Part shown: in pieces, positions 24,984 through 37,928 of the stretch | Numbering within the stretch: the first letter of the stretch is position 1 | How the letters are laid out: each line of letters starts with the position of its first letter | The notes under the pieces: model-generated | Told to the model about the DNA's origin: nothing | Seen by the model: the letters and a program-made list of their open reading frames with translations, nothing else | Database searches by the model: none | Position numbers and translations under genes: made by a program | DNA from: Cucumis sativus | Lineage: Eukaryota > Streptophyta > Magnoliopsida > Cucurbitales > Cucurbitaceae | Reading direction: 5' to 3' | Assembly (NCBI RefSeq): GCF_000004075.3 | Contig: NC_026661.2 | Span: 2,232,001-2,296,000, forward strand | DNA: 64,000 bases

Positions 24984-25621
24984 AGCTACAAACTCAGTCT
25001 TTCAATCTAAGTCCAAATTGGTGTTCTTTATGTAAAAGACACTTTTCATAGATTGTTGTACTGCTAAAATTCGATGGAACAAGCTTGAAGGACTTCTTGG
25101 ATGGAAAAACCAACAACAAAATGTTGTTTCCTTATGCTCTTTCCTTTGCTCAATAAAACTATCATCATTTTTAATACTATTGCATCAGTGTTGTGAATCT
25201 TATGGTTGGAGAGAAATAATCGCATCATCAATTTATCTTCTGGTGAGCTTATGCTCTTTCCTTTTCTCAATAAAAAATCTACTTTTGATCTTTGGGAAGA
25301 CATCATTTCTCTTTCTCATGGCTGTGGGCTAGCAAATACCCTATGTTTGCAAATTATAGTGCTTCCTCTATCGCTATCAATTTAAATGCTTTCTAACTTT
25401 TTGTTGTGGGCTTAGCTCTAGCTCTTTAGCTTTCGCGCTGTGTTTGGCTTTTGTCCCATACTGTAATTGTACTAATTCTTCATATATTAATGAAAGCGGG
25501 GATGATGAGGGTGCAAAGTGGTGTCTCTTCTTCCTATATTAGTGAAAGCGGGGATGTCCACCTAGTAGAGATGTACTGACCCAATGTATCTTTTTCAAAA
25601 AAAAAAAAAAAAGCTACAAAC
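24984..25621 (+). mobile_element. 5'-truncated LINE with poly(A) tail and target duplications
   Basis: Starts within the zinc-binding domain (PNWCSLCKRHFS) and carries a relic of the conserved LWLERNNRI segment. It continues through an untranslated tail and ends in about 15 A residues at 25597-25611. Direct repeats AGCTACAAAC flank it at 24984-24993 and 25612-25621. Several stops make it non-coding. Same family as the other LINE pieces in this window. Confidence 0.8.
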
Positions 25622-27653
25622 AAACAAAAATGTAACTCAAAAGGAAAATCGTTAAAAACAATATAGGTCAATCAACTCCCAATTTTATATCGTTTTTCAA
25701 AAAAGAATAAGAAAAGAAGATTACAATTTTATATCTAATTAACACCTCCTCATAATCCACTCTGCCAATGGTAAAAACTTAACAAGTAAATGCTTTGCTT
25801 TGCAAAGAAAACACTTCTTCAAAACATATGTACCTCTCAGACATGAAACAAAACTCATGGACTGTAATTCTATTCACCACAACCTCACCAACTGATTCCA
25901 CATAAAGCAAAAGATTACTTTCTTTTTAGTATAACCATATTAATATTTTATCCTAAATTTTCAAGACTAATTTTCATATATTTAAACCTGGTCATAATCA
26001 GTTCTTCCTTTACTTGGTTAATATAAAAATCATTCCATACAAACTATATCTTAAACTAGTTGGTCAAAATGCTAAAGAAAAAAAAACTACTATTAAAAAA
26101 TAGATGTCAATACAAAATTTAGAAATATATATCTATATCAATAGTGGTAATAATAGTTACCATGATCTTAAACTTTTGAAAAATTGCATCACATCACACA
26201 AAAATTTTAAAAAAATAAAATAAGTAGCCTATAACACCTCTTTTGCATATTACAAATATAACAAGTAAGTAGATATATCAAAGAACTAGGACAAAACTAT
26301 TTGATAACTATCCGTTTTAAAATTTACAATCATCTCGTTTCATTCTTTTTATTTAATGCATCTAGAAAACCCATATTAAAATAATCTACATCCAGGCCAT
26401 CTAATTCCATAAACCTATTTTAACTCACCGTTTATAATAATCACACTATATATTGTAACAAATTTTGCAACCCAAATAGCGCTAATTAAAGTGTGGGAGA
26501 CCATGAGGTTTGATCTTTGAAAATGTTAAATAATGTGTAATTATAATAATCACCTCCACCTCCTGAATGAATATTATTTAAAATTCCTCCATTACTACCA
26601 TAAACACTATTTCAAAAGTCTTTCTATAGTCTTTACTATTTTATATTAATAATTTTATTATTATTTTCTACCATCTTTATTATTTACTTACAAAACTAAA
26701 ATAGTTTATGAACCAAACACACATATCATTATAACTCAAACTAATTTGGTTTCAAATTATTCTAATTCAACTATGATAACCTAATATTATAATAACTCAC
26801 TTGGAGTTCCAACATCCTTAGGTGTAAAAATACAAATTATCTATAATTTTCTTTTTTTGGAAAAAATATCTATATGTATATAGATTTAGATTCTAATTAA
26901 TATACAACTTTTGTAAGATGAAAATAAGAAATCCAATAAAAATAGGATTACATCTCATGTTTTTCATATGTGTTTAATTAAGATTAAGTATAAACATTAT
27001 TATTAAATAATTTATAGATATATTTTATCATAAAAGGATTTGGAAGGGTATAATTTTTAATTTGATAATTTATTATTTTACCATGTATGATCATGTGAGC
27101 CCATATGGAAATGAATATATTAAATCATTTTTTTATAAAGATAAAAATTTACTTTCAACTTTTGTTTAAATAAAGTTATCGTTTCTTTTTAGAAAAGATA
27201 CTAATGTTTAATAAAATTCTAGTTTGATAAATATAAAAATTAAAGAAAAAGAAGAAGATAAGATTAATCGAAAAATATAGAAAGTAAAAATAAAGAGAAA
27301 AAATAGATTTTTTTTTTATAAATGTAACATTAAAAAAAGAAAGATGCGTGGTTAGTTGCTCGATAATTAAATAATGTAATTTTCGATATTGTTTGTTACT
27401 GGAATTGAATGTATTATATTGTTTACATCAACCTTTCCCCAAAAAAAAAACCATAAGATTCTGCATAACATTTATATCCTGTCAAATCAATTTGCATTAT
27501 TAGTTTTGAAAAGTCTACATAGATAATTTTGTATCTTTGTCTTTTCGTTTTCTTGAATATCCAAACTATTATGTGTAGTAAAATGGTATGATAAATTAAT
27601 TTTTTATAAAAAAAATCTAAATCAAAATTAAGAAATTTGCTTTATATTTATTC
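25622..27653. other. AT-rich intergenic with a dispersed repeat
   Basis: No gene. The part at about 26570-26810 resembles 54600-54790 (words ACTAAAATAGT, CCAAACACACATAT, ATTCTAAT). These are probably two copies of one small non-coding transposon. From about 27222 the four-copy repeat cluster starts. Confidence 0.45.
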
Positions 27654-27900
27654 GTTTTGAAAAAGGTGGTGCATCCGGATATCTCCACTAAGTAGACATT
27701 TAATAGCACCCTCATCACTCCCACTTCGTTAAAGATATCTCAAGGGAGCAAGAGAGGGCTAGAGTTAAGCCCTTGAATGTCGTCCCCCATTTCACCAAAG
27801 CTTTTTTCAGACCCTTTGAGCATTCTATTGTTTCTTTCCAGACAAAGTCAATAAAGTTGCAGCAATGGTATTGAAGGTGGAAATTTGCTTTGTTTACCAA
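27654..27900 (-). mobile_element. LINE 3' end, reverse orientation
   Basis: Read on the minus strand it ends with the tail words found at 25500-25597: GATGAGGGTGC, a CACTAAGTAGACAT-like block and a final CTTTTTCAAAA. The coding relic upstream ends shortly before. No long poly(A) remains. Confidence 0.6.
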
Positions 27901-29243
27901 TCTTACAAAATCATGATGCATATTTATGAATATATATTTTTTCCTTGTAAAAGATATAGAATTGATAAATGAAACATTTGTGGTAATAAAAAAAGAGCAA
28001 TACCCGAGGACGAACTCATGTACACAAGAATCTATCATGCATAATTACCCTTCAACCAGTACATATAACAAAAAATATATTAAAAACATCTTTAAAAATA
28101 AGCAGAAAATAAAATTTATAATTGAATACTGGAAAGAGTAACACAAGAATACATATAGCTTAAAATGCATCCAAATGATTTTTTGAAATAACGACCCACA
28201 ACGCCACAAACAGACATGCTAAATTAAATTATGAAGACCATTGACTTCAATTTTCCACATAAGTTCCTTTCCTTGGGGTCTACTTGATTAAGAAATAACC
28301 TTGTATTAAACCCAACCAATAAAATAGTATTAAAAACATATTTATTAAAATGTTAAAATACCATTTTAGTCCATTCAATTAAAGTTTTTGGCTCCAATTT
28401 TTTTTAGTCATGCATGCTACCTTTAATCATTCAACTGATTATATACTAAATAGTCTATGTAGGGTGCAATCAAAAATCAAAAAACAAAAAATCAAACCAA
28501 AAACGTATCGGATCCGACCGAATTTTTATTAAAAAAGATCAATCAAAATTGAACTAAATCAATTAGTTTATATAAAATCGATTGGTTTGGTTTTAATTCT
28601 TAATCGACCATGCATGCACTTGCACACACAATATAATATGTGATAATTAGTTTATATAACCCAACAATACAATTTGTAATGGACGAAGATACACATAAAT
28701 TAAGATAAACTGATCATAGACATAGTTATATATAAACTGGGTTTAAAAATTGAAATAGATAGTACTCTATCGTGATTCATCGTAAATAAAATGTGATGAT
28801 TTATAATTATACATAATATGTACATAATATGTGTATCTTTTATTTCTTTATTTATTCACAAAAATACAAAGATTGTTTATGGTAACATGTTTCGATTTGT
28901 TTGAGAATTAACTTTAAAAAATGGAACTATATTACATTTGTTATTTTTAGCTTTTTATTAAAAATACAAAAATGAAAAACAAGAAATAAACAAAGTAGTA
29001 GTCCAAATGTTTGGTAATATATATATATGGAAAGTCCAAATTGATTCTGAGTACATAGAGATAATCATACAATAAAACATACTAAACTTCAAAGTGACAT
29101 ATCATATAAACTACTATATATATTGATTACACTCTTTTTTTGAAAGGATAAATTAATACACAAAAACTTTAAAATAGGATTTAAATCCATGTGATTTCGG
29201 AATCATTTATTCATTTTTTGAAAAACAGGTGATAGTCCTCAGT

Positions 29244-29672
29244 CTACGGCAAGCTGCATCCTCTAACATAAGGATTGCACTTTTCCTTTGGTGGCTTACT
29301 TCTAGGGATGCAACGGCTATAAGGACCGCTACCATCGCAGATTGGTTTGTTGCGAATTGCTGTTCTCGGAGTCAAGTAAACAATTCCCTTTTCTGCGTTT
29401 GGAAACCATTTAAAATAAATCAACAAAAATAGTTTATTTTTAAAAACAACCATTTTCAATTTAATGCTTCCTTCCATGTTCAATTTTATCAAAATTTGTT
29501 TCATAATAACAATCATTTTGAATGCCACATAATATCATAATATAAATAGAAGCTCACCGTTGTTTTGGTGCATCTTCAGCTTCCTTGCTGCAGTCACCTC
29601 CGAGGAGATGAAGAGAACGAAGAAGAAGAAAAAAGCCAGCAATGAATAACCACGTCCCTTTCCACTACTCAT
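29244..29672 (-). CDS. Small secreted cysteine-rich peptide (RALF-like C-terminal motif)
   Basis: Two exons: 29672-29558 (38 codons plus one base) and 29392-29244, with a phase-1 GT-AG intron of 165 bases; 87 residues. Residues 1-30 form a signal peptide (run of five F, then ISSEVTAARK). The mature part has four cysteines in the pattern C-x8-C-x10-C-x6-C (ICDGSGPYSRC...KCNPYVRGC) and a stop soon after. NPYVRGCS is the motif of RALF peptides. However, RALFs have a final cysteine after RGC that is absent here, and there is an extra cysteine before NPY, so this may be another plant cysteine-rich peptide family. Exon 1, intron phase and donor resemble those of the glycine-rich genes. A likely TATA box is about 80 bases upstream. 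Probably apoplastic signalling; inferred. Confidence 0.75.
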
Positions 29673-29750
29673 TCTTATTCCTTTCTCACTATTATGGAGA
29701 GAGAATTGAATTTGTTTTGAAGATGAAGTTTGAGAATCATTTCCGATTAT

Positions 29751-29758
29751 CTTTTATA
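29751..29758 (-). promoter_or_regulatory. TATA box of the cysteine-rich peptide gene
   Basis: TATAAAAG on the minus strand, about 80 bases upstream of the ATG. Confidence 0.6.
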
Positions 29759-31399
29759 GCCAAAAGAGAGTGGAAAAAAAACGAAAATTTAATTAATAAA
29801 TTTTGTTTTGGATAATTACTATGAAAATTTAATCAATAAATTTGTTATGGATATGGACGTAAATAATATGTATAGATCATAAGAAAACTTGTATTTAAAA
29901 GATGAAAGACCAAAAATTATATACGGTTCAAACTCACTAAATAGAAATTATAATGGATGACCATTTATCCTTAATAATAATTAAGGTTATATTATACACA
30001 GTTTAGTTTTTCAAATTTATTATACACCGTTTAGTTTTTCAAATTTAAGATGTAATGTAATCTCTTAAAATAAAATTAAAAAATATAGCTTCATATCAAA
30101 TAAATTAAACTTTTGGGTTCGAATTTTCTTTTTATTTTATAATATTTGATTCATAACTTTATATCAAAGCACTTTTTCCTTGTTTTGTTCTTAAATTACA
30201 AATTTAATAGGAATATTGATGTATGTTTTTTTATTGTCCAAAATTAAATAACTCCTTTTCAAATCAAAAGTTTAAATGCATGTACCTTCACTTTTGTTTG
30301 ATAAATATAAAAATGAAAGAAAAAGGAGAAGAAATGGGATTAGTCTAAAAATATAGGAAGTAAACATAAAGAGAATAACTAGGTTTTTTTTTATAAATGT
30401 AATATATATATATATTTCCTGTCAAATCAATTTGCATTATTAGTTTTGAATAGTCTAAATAAATAATTGTGCAATGCATCTACAAACACATGTATATAAT
30501 TGTATAACTATAATAATATCGATAAAATCTGAAATTTTATCAACATTTTTATTTTATAATAATTTTTCAAAATTTAAAATCTTATACATTAATCATCATG
30601 CATACATTTATAAATATTATTTTTCTCGTAAAAAGTAAAATAATTAAAAAATTGATAAAATTGATGTATGAAACATTCATGATAATCAAGAAAAAAGACA
30701 ATACTAAAGGCCAACTCGTGTATGCATTTATCTTCATGCATTGTTATCCTTCAATCACATATGACTTTACAAAACATCTCTAAAAGGAAAAATAAAATAA
30801 AATTTATAATTGAACACTTAAATATGAGTGACACAAACATATATGTAGTTTAAAATGTATCAAAATAATTTTTTCGTAAACATCTTATTTCAAATGACCC
30901 ACAACTCCATGGCATGCCAAATTAAATTATGAAGACCATTGACTTCAATTTTCCACATAAGTTCCTTTAGTTGGGGTCTACTTGATTAAGAAAGAATGCT
31001 TCATTAAACTCAACCAATAAAATAGTATTAAAAAGATAATTATTAAAATGTTAAAATAGGATTTTAGTCAATACAATTAAAGTTTTTTGCTCCAAATTTA
31101 TAGTCATGCATGCTACCTTTAATCATTCAACTCATTATATACTAAATACCCCTATGTGGGGTGCAATAATGAAAAACCCAAAAACAAAATATCAAACCAA
31201 ATCTAAGGTTATATTTTAGAATGGTTTTTTATTAGAAAAATCAATCAACAACTAAATCAATTAATACATCTAGAATCTATAGGTTAGTTTTGATTCTTAA
31301 TCAACCACACAAGCATACAATAAATAAATATATGTAATATATATATTATTGAATTTCTTACTCTCACACACATGCACCAACAATAATATCTCAACTACT

Positions 31400-34300
31400 C
31401 CAAAAATTTCACATACAATACAAGTCTATCAGCTATAATTTTGTTATATTTGCAATTTTTTTAAAATGTTGTTGTATCCTTAATTATTATTCCTCAAATG
31501 GTCATCTATTATAATTACCCTTCATTTTATTAGAGGAAAAAACTTCATAAAATTGAAGTGTAATTATAATGACAATTAATAGGGCTACCAATTTGGAAGA
31601 CGACCATGCATTGACTCATATTTCCCTACAAAAATTTTCTTTTCATTTAGTTTTAACAAACAAAAGTGTCATTATTATAGTTTAATTGATTAAAATATGT
31701 AGCATCAATCAACCGTTAATCAAAATATTACATTCTTTTAATTCAAGATTTTTTTAAGATAATATATTTTAATTAGGGACATTTGCAAAAATAGAGAAAA
31801 GAATGATAATAAAGTCTATATCACTGTTATTTTTAAATTGCAAAAGTATGAGATAATGAAATTTAAATGGTAAGAAGTAAAGATAAATTTAGGTTTTTTT
31901 TTAAAAAATGTTGCCACGATATTTTTAAAATTACAAAAAATTTTAAAAAAATGTCTTTATCGTTTGTATATGTGGACAAAATTATGATGGCTTATATTGC
32001 ATCAACAATACTTCTAACAATGCTACCATGGTTAGTATATGGATGAAAACAATTTAACGACCTTGCTCTTTTATTTTTTTTCTTGTGTCTCTTTCAATCT
32101 AGCTAGACATTTTTTTCCACTCTCTTAATCTCATTATTTCATTCCCTACCAATTCAATTTTAACTTGGATCACTAACCAATCATAGAAGTTATAAATTGG
32201 TACGAAACAATATGTCTAGATGGTTCATATAAGCAATATATAATATACACAAACTTTTCTGTCATTAATATTCTTATTTTTCTTCCTTTATCATACTTTG
32301 GTTGGTTTTTTCCTATCCACTGCAATTGTTTTCAAAAGAAAATTTAAAACTAAAATGAAAAGAAAAAAAATCTTGAGTTTGTGTCACACGTCCAACTTCT
32401 AAAGTGTGGAGTAATTTCTTTTATTTATTATCAAACGTTCATTTGAACTTTAAATTTGTTTGTTATATCATGAGATATAAATATAAAATTTTGCTAATTA
32501 GATTGGTGATTGAAATTTATAAATATTTTAATTTATTTTATTATTTTAAAAATGTCTCTACAAATTATGTTGGAGCTAAATGTGATTTGATAATTATTTA
32601 ATCAATTATTTAGGGTCCGTCCGTTTAAGAAATAGAAAAAGTATAAAACTGACTATTTTTTAAAAATTCTAAATTTGTCCTTCCTTGTATCACTGTCATT
32701 CGTCTTGATTTTTTTTTCTTGATATCCTTTTCATTATATTAAAATAAAAAACTTCATGGAATTGAAGGTGGCGATTAATGATGGAAATTATGGGCCACAA
32801 TAGGCCTACCAAGTTGGACGACCATGCATTGACTTATATTCATTTACTCGAAATATGAAGAAAAGTTTTAATTGATTATAGTTTAATGCATGGAATGAAA
32901 TATGGAGATCAATCCAGAGCTAATTAATCAAAAGAACACAGAGAAATTTTTGTAACATAATACATTTAATTTAATTAAGGTTAAATTATACACAATTTCG
33001 TTTTTCAAATTTAAGATTTTATGTAATCTCTTATAATAAAATTAAAAAATATAAATTAAACTTTTAAATTCTCATTTTTTTTTATTTTATAAATTTTGAT
33101 TCATAACTTTTGTATCAAAGCACTTTTTCTTTGTTTTGTTTCCAAATTACAAATTTAATAGGAATGTTGATGTAAGTTTTTTATTGCCCAAAATTTAACA
33201 TCAACAAAACATTCAATATATCAATATAAATATGTGCCAACGTAAAGATATATTAATGCTAATTATTAAATAACTCCTAAGTAAAAGTTTAAATCTCTTT
33301 CACATTTGTTTGATAATAAAAATTAAAGAAAAATGAGAAGAGATGAGATTAGTCTAAAAATATAGGAAGTAAACATAAAGAGAAAAACTAGGATTTTTCT
33401 TTATAAATGTAAAAGGTAAACAAAAAAAAAAAAAAAAGAAGAAGAAGAAGAAAGATACGTTAGAATGTATTATTGGAATTGAATGTATTATGAAAAATAT
33501 TATTTCAAATGAATCACAATGCCACAAATTAAAACTTGACTAACATTGACTCCAATTTTCCACATACGTTTCTTTCGTTTAGGTCTACTTGATTAAGAAA
33601 GCATCATGCAATCAATTCAACAATAGTATTTTAAAAGATATATTTATTAAAATGTTAAGATATCATTTTTGTATTGTAAGTCTTTTTTTCTCCAATTTTT
33701 AGTCATATCATTCTAATGAATATGTACTAACTAGTCTATGTAAGGGTGCAATAAAAAACCGAAGAACAAAAAATCAAACCAAACTAATGGGTTGGTTTGG
33801 TTTTTTTAGTATAAAGTTGGACATATCTTCAATTTATATTTGTAGAAAAGAAAAGTTATGTAAATGGAACTAAATCAATTAGTTTATATAAAATCGATTG
33901 GTGAGTTTTGATTCTTAATCGACTTCCAAATATTTCCACAATAAGATAAAATAAAAAAAATCTCAAATAATTTCAAACACCCAATATAGTAATATATATA
34001 TATAGAACTTCTAATTCTCCAAAATGTTCACACACAATAAAAATAATATATATAATATAGAATTTCTCAAATTCCTCAAAAATTTCCACCAACTTCCAAA
34101 ATTTTGGAAATCCACTCCCTTCCAATTTTTTAAAAAATTTCATCGATGTTGTATGTTCTTGCGAGATTTACCAAATGTTTCTATTTAATTAGAAAGATCA
34201 GAGAGACAAGTTAGGTCATAGATTTCTCAAATTTATTTAATGTCATATGGGCTTGAGCATGAAAGCTAACTTTTAAATTTGAACATTCCATTATTTGTGG

Positions 34301-34714
34301 TTTGATAAAAAAGATCAAAGCTATTCAATGTGCCTTTGCCAAAAAAAAGGAAAAAAAATTGGCCACAGGGACTAATGTCCACCATTAATTACATTATATT
34401 TATTCTGCATCAATACATCAAATAACTTTCATCTTTCTCTCTCATTAGCTCTATTTCTATCTAAGATGATAAACTCAATTTGAAATATGAGAGAAAAATA
34501 TAAGATGAAGATAAAAGAAAAAAAAAAGTCTTAAAACTTTTATTTAAAGAGGTGTGAAGTTATATCAGTCTGAAAAGTTGTATAATCGTGAATCCAAACT
34601 AGAAGTATATAAATCATGAAATTTGATGGTTTTTTCAGCATGTGACGTAAAAACTTCTTAAGTTAAACAAATGACTTCACTTATTTGAACTCATGAGCCT
34701 AACTATATATTATC
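31400..34714. other. AT-rich repeat sequence, no intact gene
   Basis: Holds copy 3 of the repeat cluster (about 33000-33960), a GAA microsatellite at 33432-33452 and AT-rich filler. The third spacer, where a peptide gene might be expected by analogy (31.4-32.9 kb), shows none. Confidence 0.5.
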
Positions 34715-34993
34715 TTAGGGTGTTACATTTGTGACTTCATTAGCATAGTTGCAACATTGGATGCATTGTCGACTAAAACGATTGAAACGACAGCAACCAT
34801 GTGAGCAACCATGTCCACCTCTACCATACCCACCGCATGAATTTCTAGATTAATTTCCGCAGCCAGGGGTGTCCACGGAGCTGCAGCGGCCGTCACGTAA
34901 AAGGTCTCTTGCTGCCACTTTTGAGGACTGGACAAGAACGACTATGATGGAGAAAACAAGAGGAAAATTCCTCTTGGAGTTGGAATAATTCAT
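34715..34993 (-). pseudogene. Single-exon GRP-like secreted peptide gene with one internal stop
   Basis: From ATG 34993 to TAA 34715 the frame is 93 codons long and broken only by TAA at 34852-34850 (codon 48). The N-terminus is a signal peptide (PLVFSIIVVLVQSSKVAARD), with the same SS-x-VAARDL junction as the glycine-rich proteins. After the stop comes a short glycine-rich stretch (SCGGYGRGGHGCSHGCC) and a tail with a CCNYANEV segment that parallels CCSYAGEV of copies B and C. There is no intron. A TATA-like TATAAAAT lies at 35081-35088. Probably a decayed GRP relative. The otherwise open frame suggests that the stop is young or that the 47-residue upstream product still has a use. Confidence 0.7.
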
Positions 34994-35080
34994 TTTTCAA
35001 TGTTCCTTTTCTTTCCAGTAATTAACTTGTAATTTTGAAGAGGGAATGAGAAAATTTTGCACCTCTTCTCATTCTATAAT

Positions 35081-35088
35081 ATTTTATA
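35081..35088 (-). promoter_or_regulatory. Possible TATA box of the 34.7 kb GRP-like relic
   Basis: TATAAAAT on the minus strand, about 90 bases upstream of the ATG. AT-rich surroundings lower its weight. Confidence 0.4.
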
Positions 35089-35949
35089 TGCACAAGCGAT
35101 ATACAAGATTAATATAGATAGTTGGAAAGATGCAAAACAATTAAGTATATAGCAATATTTTAAAAAATTGCAAATATAGTAAAATTTATCCAATTCTGTC
35201 AATGATAGAAGTCTATCACCGATAGATCATGTTGTAAATATATTAAAAACCATAATTAAATAGAAAAAAAAATTAAATTTATAATCGAATATTTAAATGA
35301 ATAACACAAACATACATATAACTTAAAATGAATCCAAATAATTGTTTTGTGGAAAAGTTATTTCAAACGACCCAGAACGCTACAAACAGACATACCAAAT
35401 TAAATTTTGATGACCCCCTTTCCTTTCGGTCTACTTTATTAGGAATTTATTAATAGTATTAAAAATATATCTATTAAAATGTTAAAATATCATTTTAGTT
35501 AATACAATTCAACGTTTTTTGCTCCAATTTTTAGTCATGATACCATTAATCAATCTAATGACTATATACTAAATAGCCTACGTAAGGGTGCAACAAAAAA
35601 TCAAATCAATCTAATGGTTTGAGTTAGTTTTTTTTAGTATAATGTTGGACATATCTTTGATTTATATATTTGGAGAAAAATCAAAAAGTCATTTATTTGG
35701 AGCGTCTTTTTATTAAGAAAAATCAATCAAAATTGAACTAAATCAATTAGTACATATAAAATCGATCGGTTAGTTTTGATTCTTAATCGACCACGCTCAT
35801 ATACATAAAGAATATAGAATTTATTACTCTCACAAACATGCACACACCATATTATCTCAACTTTAGAAGTTCCACACACAATACAATAAAAAAAATCTCC
35901 AAAAAGTACACACACCCAATATGTTGAGATGAAGAGTGAGTAATGACCC

Positions 35950-37836
35950 AAAATGTGAACTATATATTTTATAAATGTTCATCCGTCAAATTTTTCATTT
36001 AATATAATTCAAGATCTCCTAGCTACCTATCAACTTTAACCAAACATCAATTCTTGCATTTATTTATAGTTAAATTAGTGTCTCAATTTTTTGAATTGAA
36101 TTGGGAATCTTCAACCCCACAATTGGGTTTTCATTTTTTTTTCTTTACTAATTACTACACATTTGACAGCCTCCTAAATAAAAGTGCACCTTCTTTCATA
36201 AATTGATAGCATTTTCTTGACTGGGAGTAATTTTGGGTCCTCTCAAAGAAACCAACAGCAGAATGTTGAAGACAAGGTTTCTAAAAAGTTCCACCAACAT
36301 TCGAAGAAAATACTACCAACCAACAAAAACAAAATTAATATGTTAAAATTTATTACAACTATACAAAATTCTCTCTCGGACTCTAATTACAAATTTGGAT
36401 GATTACATAACGATTACTCTTTTGATATTTTGTCAAAATTCAACAATCTCTTTGAAAATCTACTTCCCAAGGGTCCATCTAATCATCAACTATAACGGCT
36501 TATTTGATTGGTTTTAGTGCATATTATTCCCTAAATATGAACAGCATTATCGCTTTTATTATGACAGTATGGATTACTTTTGTAAATCTTTTTTTTAATA
36601 TATTGCATTAATTTCATGATGAATTAATCCCATCCTCAACAAAAAAATCAAGAAATTAATGAATTGAAAGTACAAATAAATAAAATGAGTATTTTAACAT
36701 TAATATAACTTAAAGTTAACAATGAAACCAAGTAAGTTTATTTTATTAATAAAAAAAATTAAGCTAAATCCAATTTGATAACATTTTAATTTCATTAATT
36801 GGTAGATAAATATTTTGAAAACAAAAAGATTTGACCATAATTACATAACAAATATAAAGCCATCAGCTTTTTCATCATTATTTGACAGCACATTCTCATG
36901 CATTATTCTGCCGACTAATCCATGGTAATGCAAAACAAATCAACGGTGGAAATTATTGGTAACTCAAAACAAAGAATCGTAATTAAACTTTAACCTTAGT
37001 TCTTCCATTATAAATAAATGAAAACCTTAGTTCTGTCGGTGAATGCACAAACAATTAACAAACTATTTACGATAAATAGTAAAATTTTAATTCAAACCCA
37101 AAATAAATAATCAAAATACTTTTTATTTTCTTCCAATTATGTGAATTCTCCTTTAATATTTACCTATGTCCAATGTTGTTGGTAAGAAAAAAAAGTATTT
37201 TCAAATGTATCAATATCTTAACATTTTAAAAATTTATCATCTTATATTATTATATCTATTTTTCGTACCTATATCTATATTTCTACTTCATAGGTTAGAT
37301 ATCTCCATAAATAAGATATTGACATGAGAGGACATTAATCAATGTTTTTACTACATACATGGTAAAAAAACTAATAAAATAAGTAACAAAATGTAACTTG
37401 ATATAAATTAACAAACACTTCAATTTGTTTACAAAAAAGATGCAACATTTATTTACTATTAAAAAAATTAAAATCTTTTGTCTTTATATTTTTTTAGAAA
37501 TAATATCTATTAATATTTATGTTTTAAAAAATTGAGACATCAAGGGCATGAACAATAACTAATTACTTGTAGTATTTTAAATATTTGAATTTGTAATGAA
37601 ACCATGAATACATTTAAAGTAATATTAAAAAATAATAGTTTATTACTAAAATAAAACTCTCCGATTCCTATGTTCAACCGATCCATTGGTTGGATGACAG
37701 TCAAAAACATGCGAAAAAAGAAACCAACGGCTCAAAACACCTAAAAAGACTCAATGAAAAAGGAAACAGCCTTAAACAACGCCCAAAAATCACTCTATGC
37801 AGTACATAAATCCATCCTAGAAGTGTGTGTGTCTGT
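35950..37836. other. AT-rich intergenic, no gene seen
   Basis: The short frame at 36217-36402 is lysine- and asparagine-rich, as expected of AT-rich chance frames. No other structure noted. Confidence 0.5.
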
Positions 37837-37852
37837 GTATATATATATATAT
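37837..37852 (+). promoter_or_regulatory. TATA region of EF-hand copy 2
   Basis: A run of TA dinucleotides about 80 bases upstream of the ATG. Precise box not definable. Confidence 0.45.
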
Positions 37853-37928
37853 GATCAAGTTCGTTCTTCATTAAATCATCAAGTACTATTTGTTTTCTTT
37901 GCTTTCAACAAATTAAAAGCGATTCAAA

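Larger units (their letters stand above)
27222..35910. repeat. Four-copy diverged tandem repeat cluster
   Basis: An ordered set of landmarks recurs four times. A block starting CGACCCACAACGCCAC lies at about 28191, 30894, 33509 and 35369. A block around TTTTAGTCATGCATGCTACC lies at about 28350, 31050, 33650 and 35480. A block around AACTAAATCAATTAGTTTAT lies at about 28549, 31245, 33868 and 35732. An A/G-rich block lies at about 27222, 30297 and 33308 but is missing in copy 4. Periods are roughly 2.7, 2.6 and 1.9 kb. A small secreted-peptide gene or relic sits after copy 1 (29244-29672) and after copy 3 (34715-34993). Confidence 0.7.

Noticed and set aside
31400..32900. Search for a third secreted-peptide gene in the repeat cluster
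   Set aside because: No signal peptide or glycine/cysteine-rich frame found on either strand.
36217..36402. 61-codon frame rich in K, N and Q
   Set aside because: Typical AT-rich chance frame without promoter, splice or family support.
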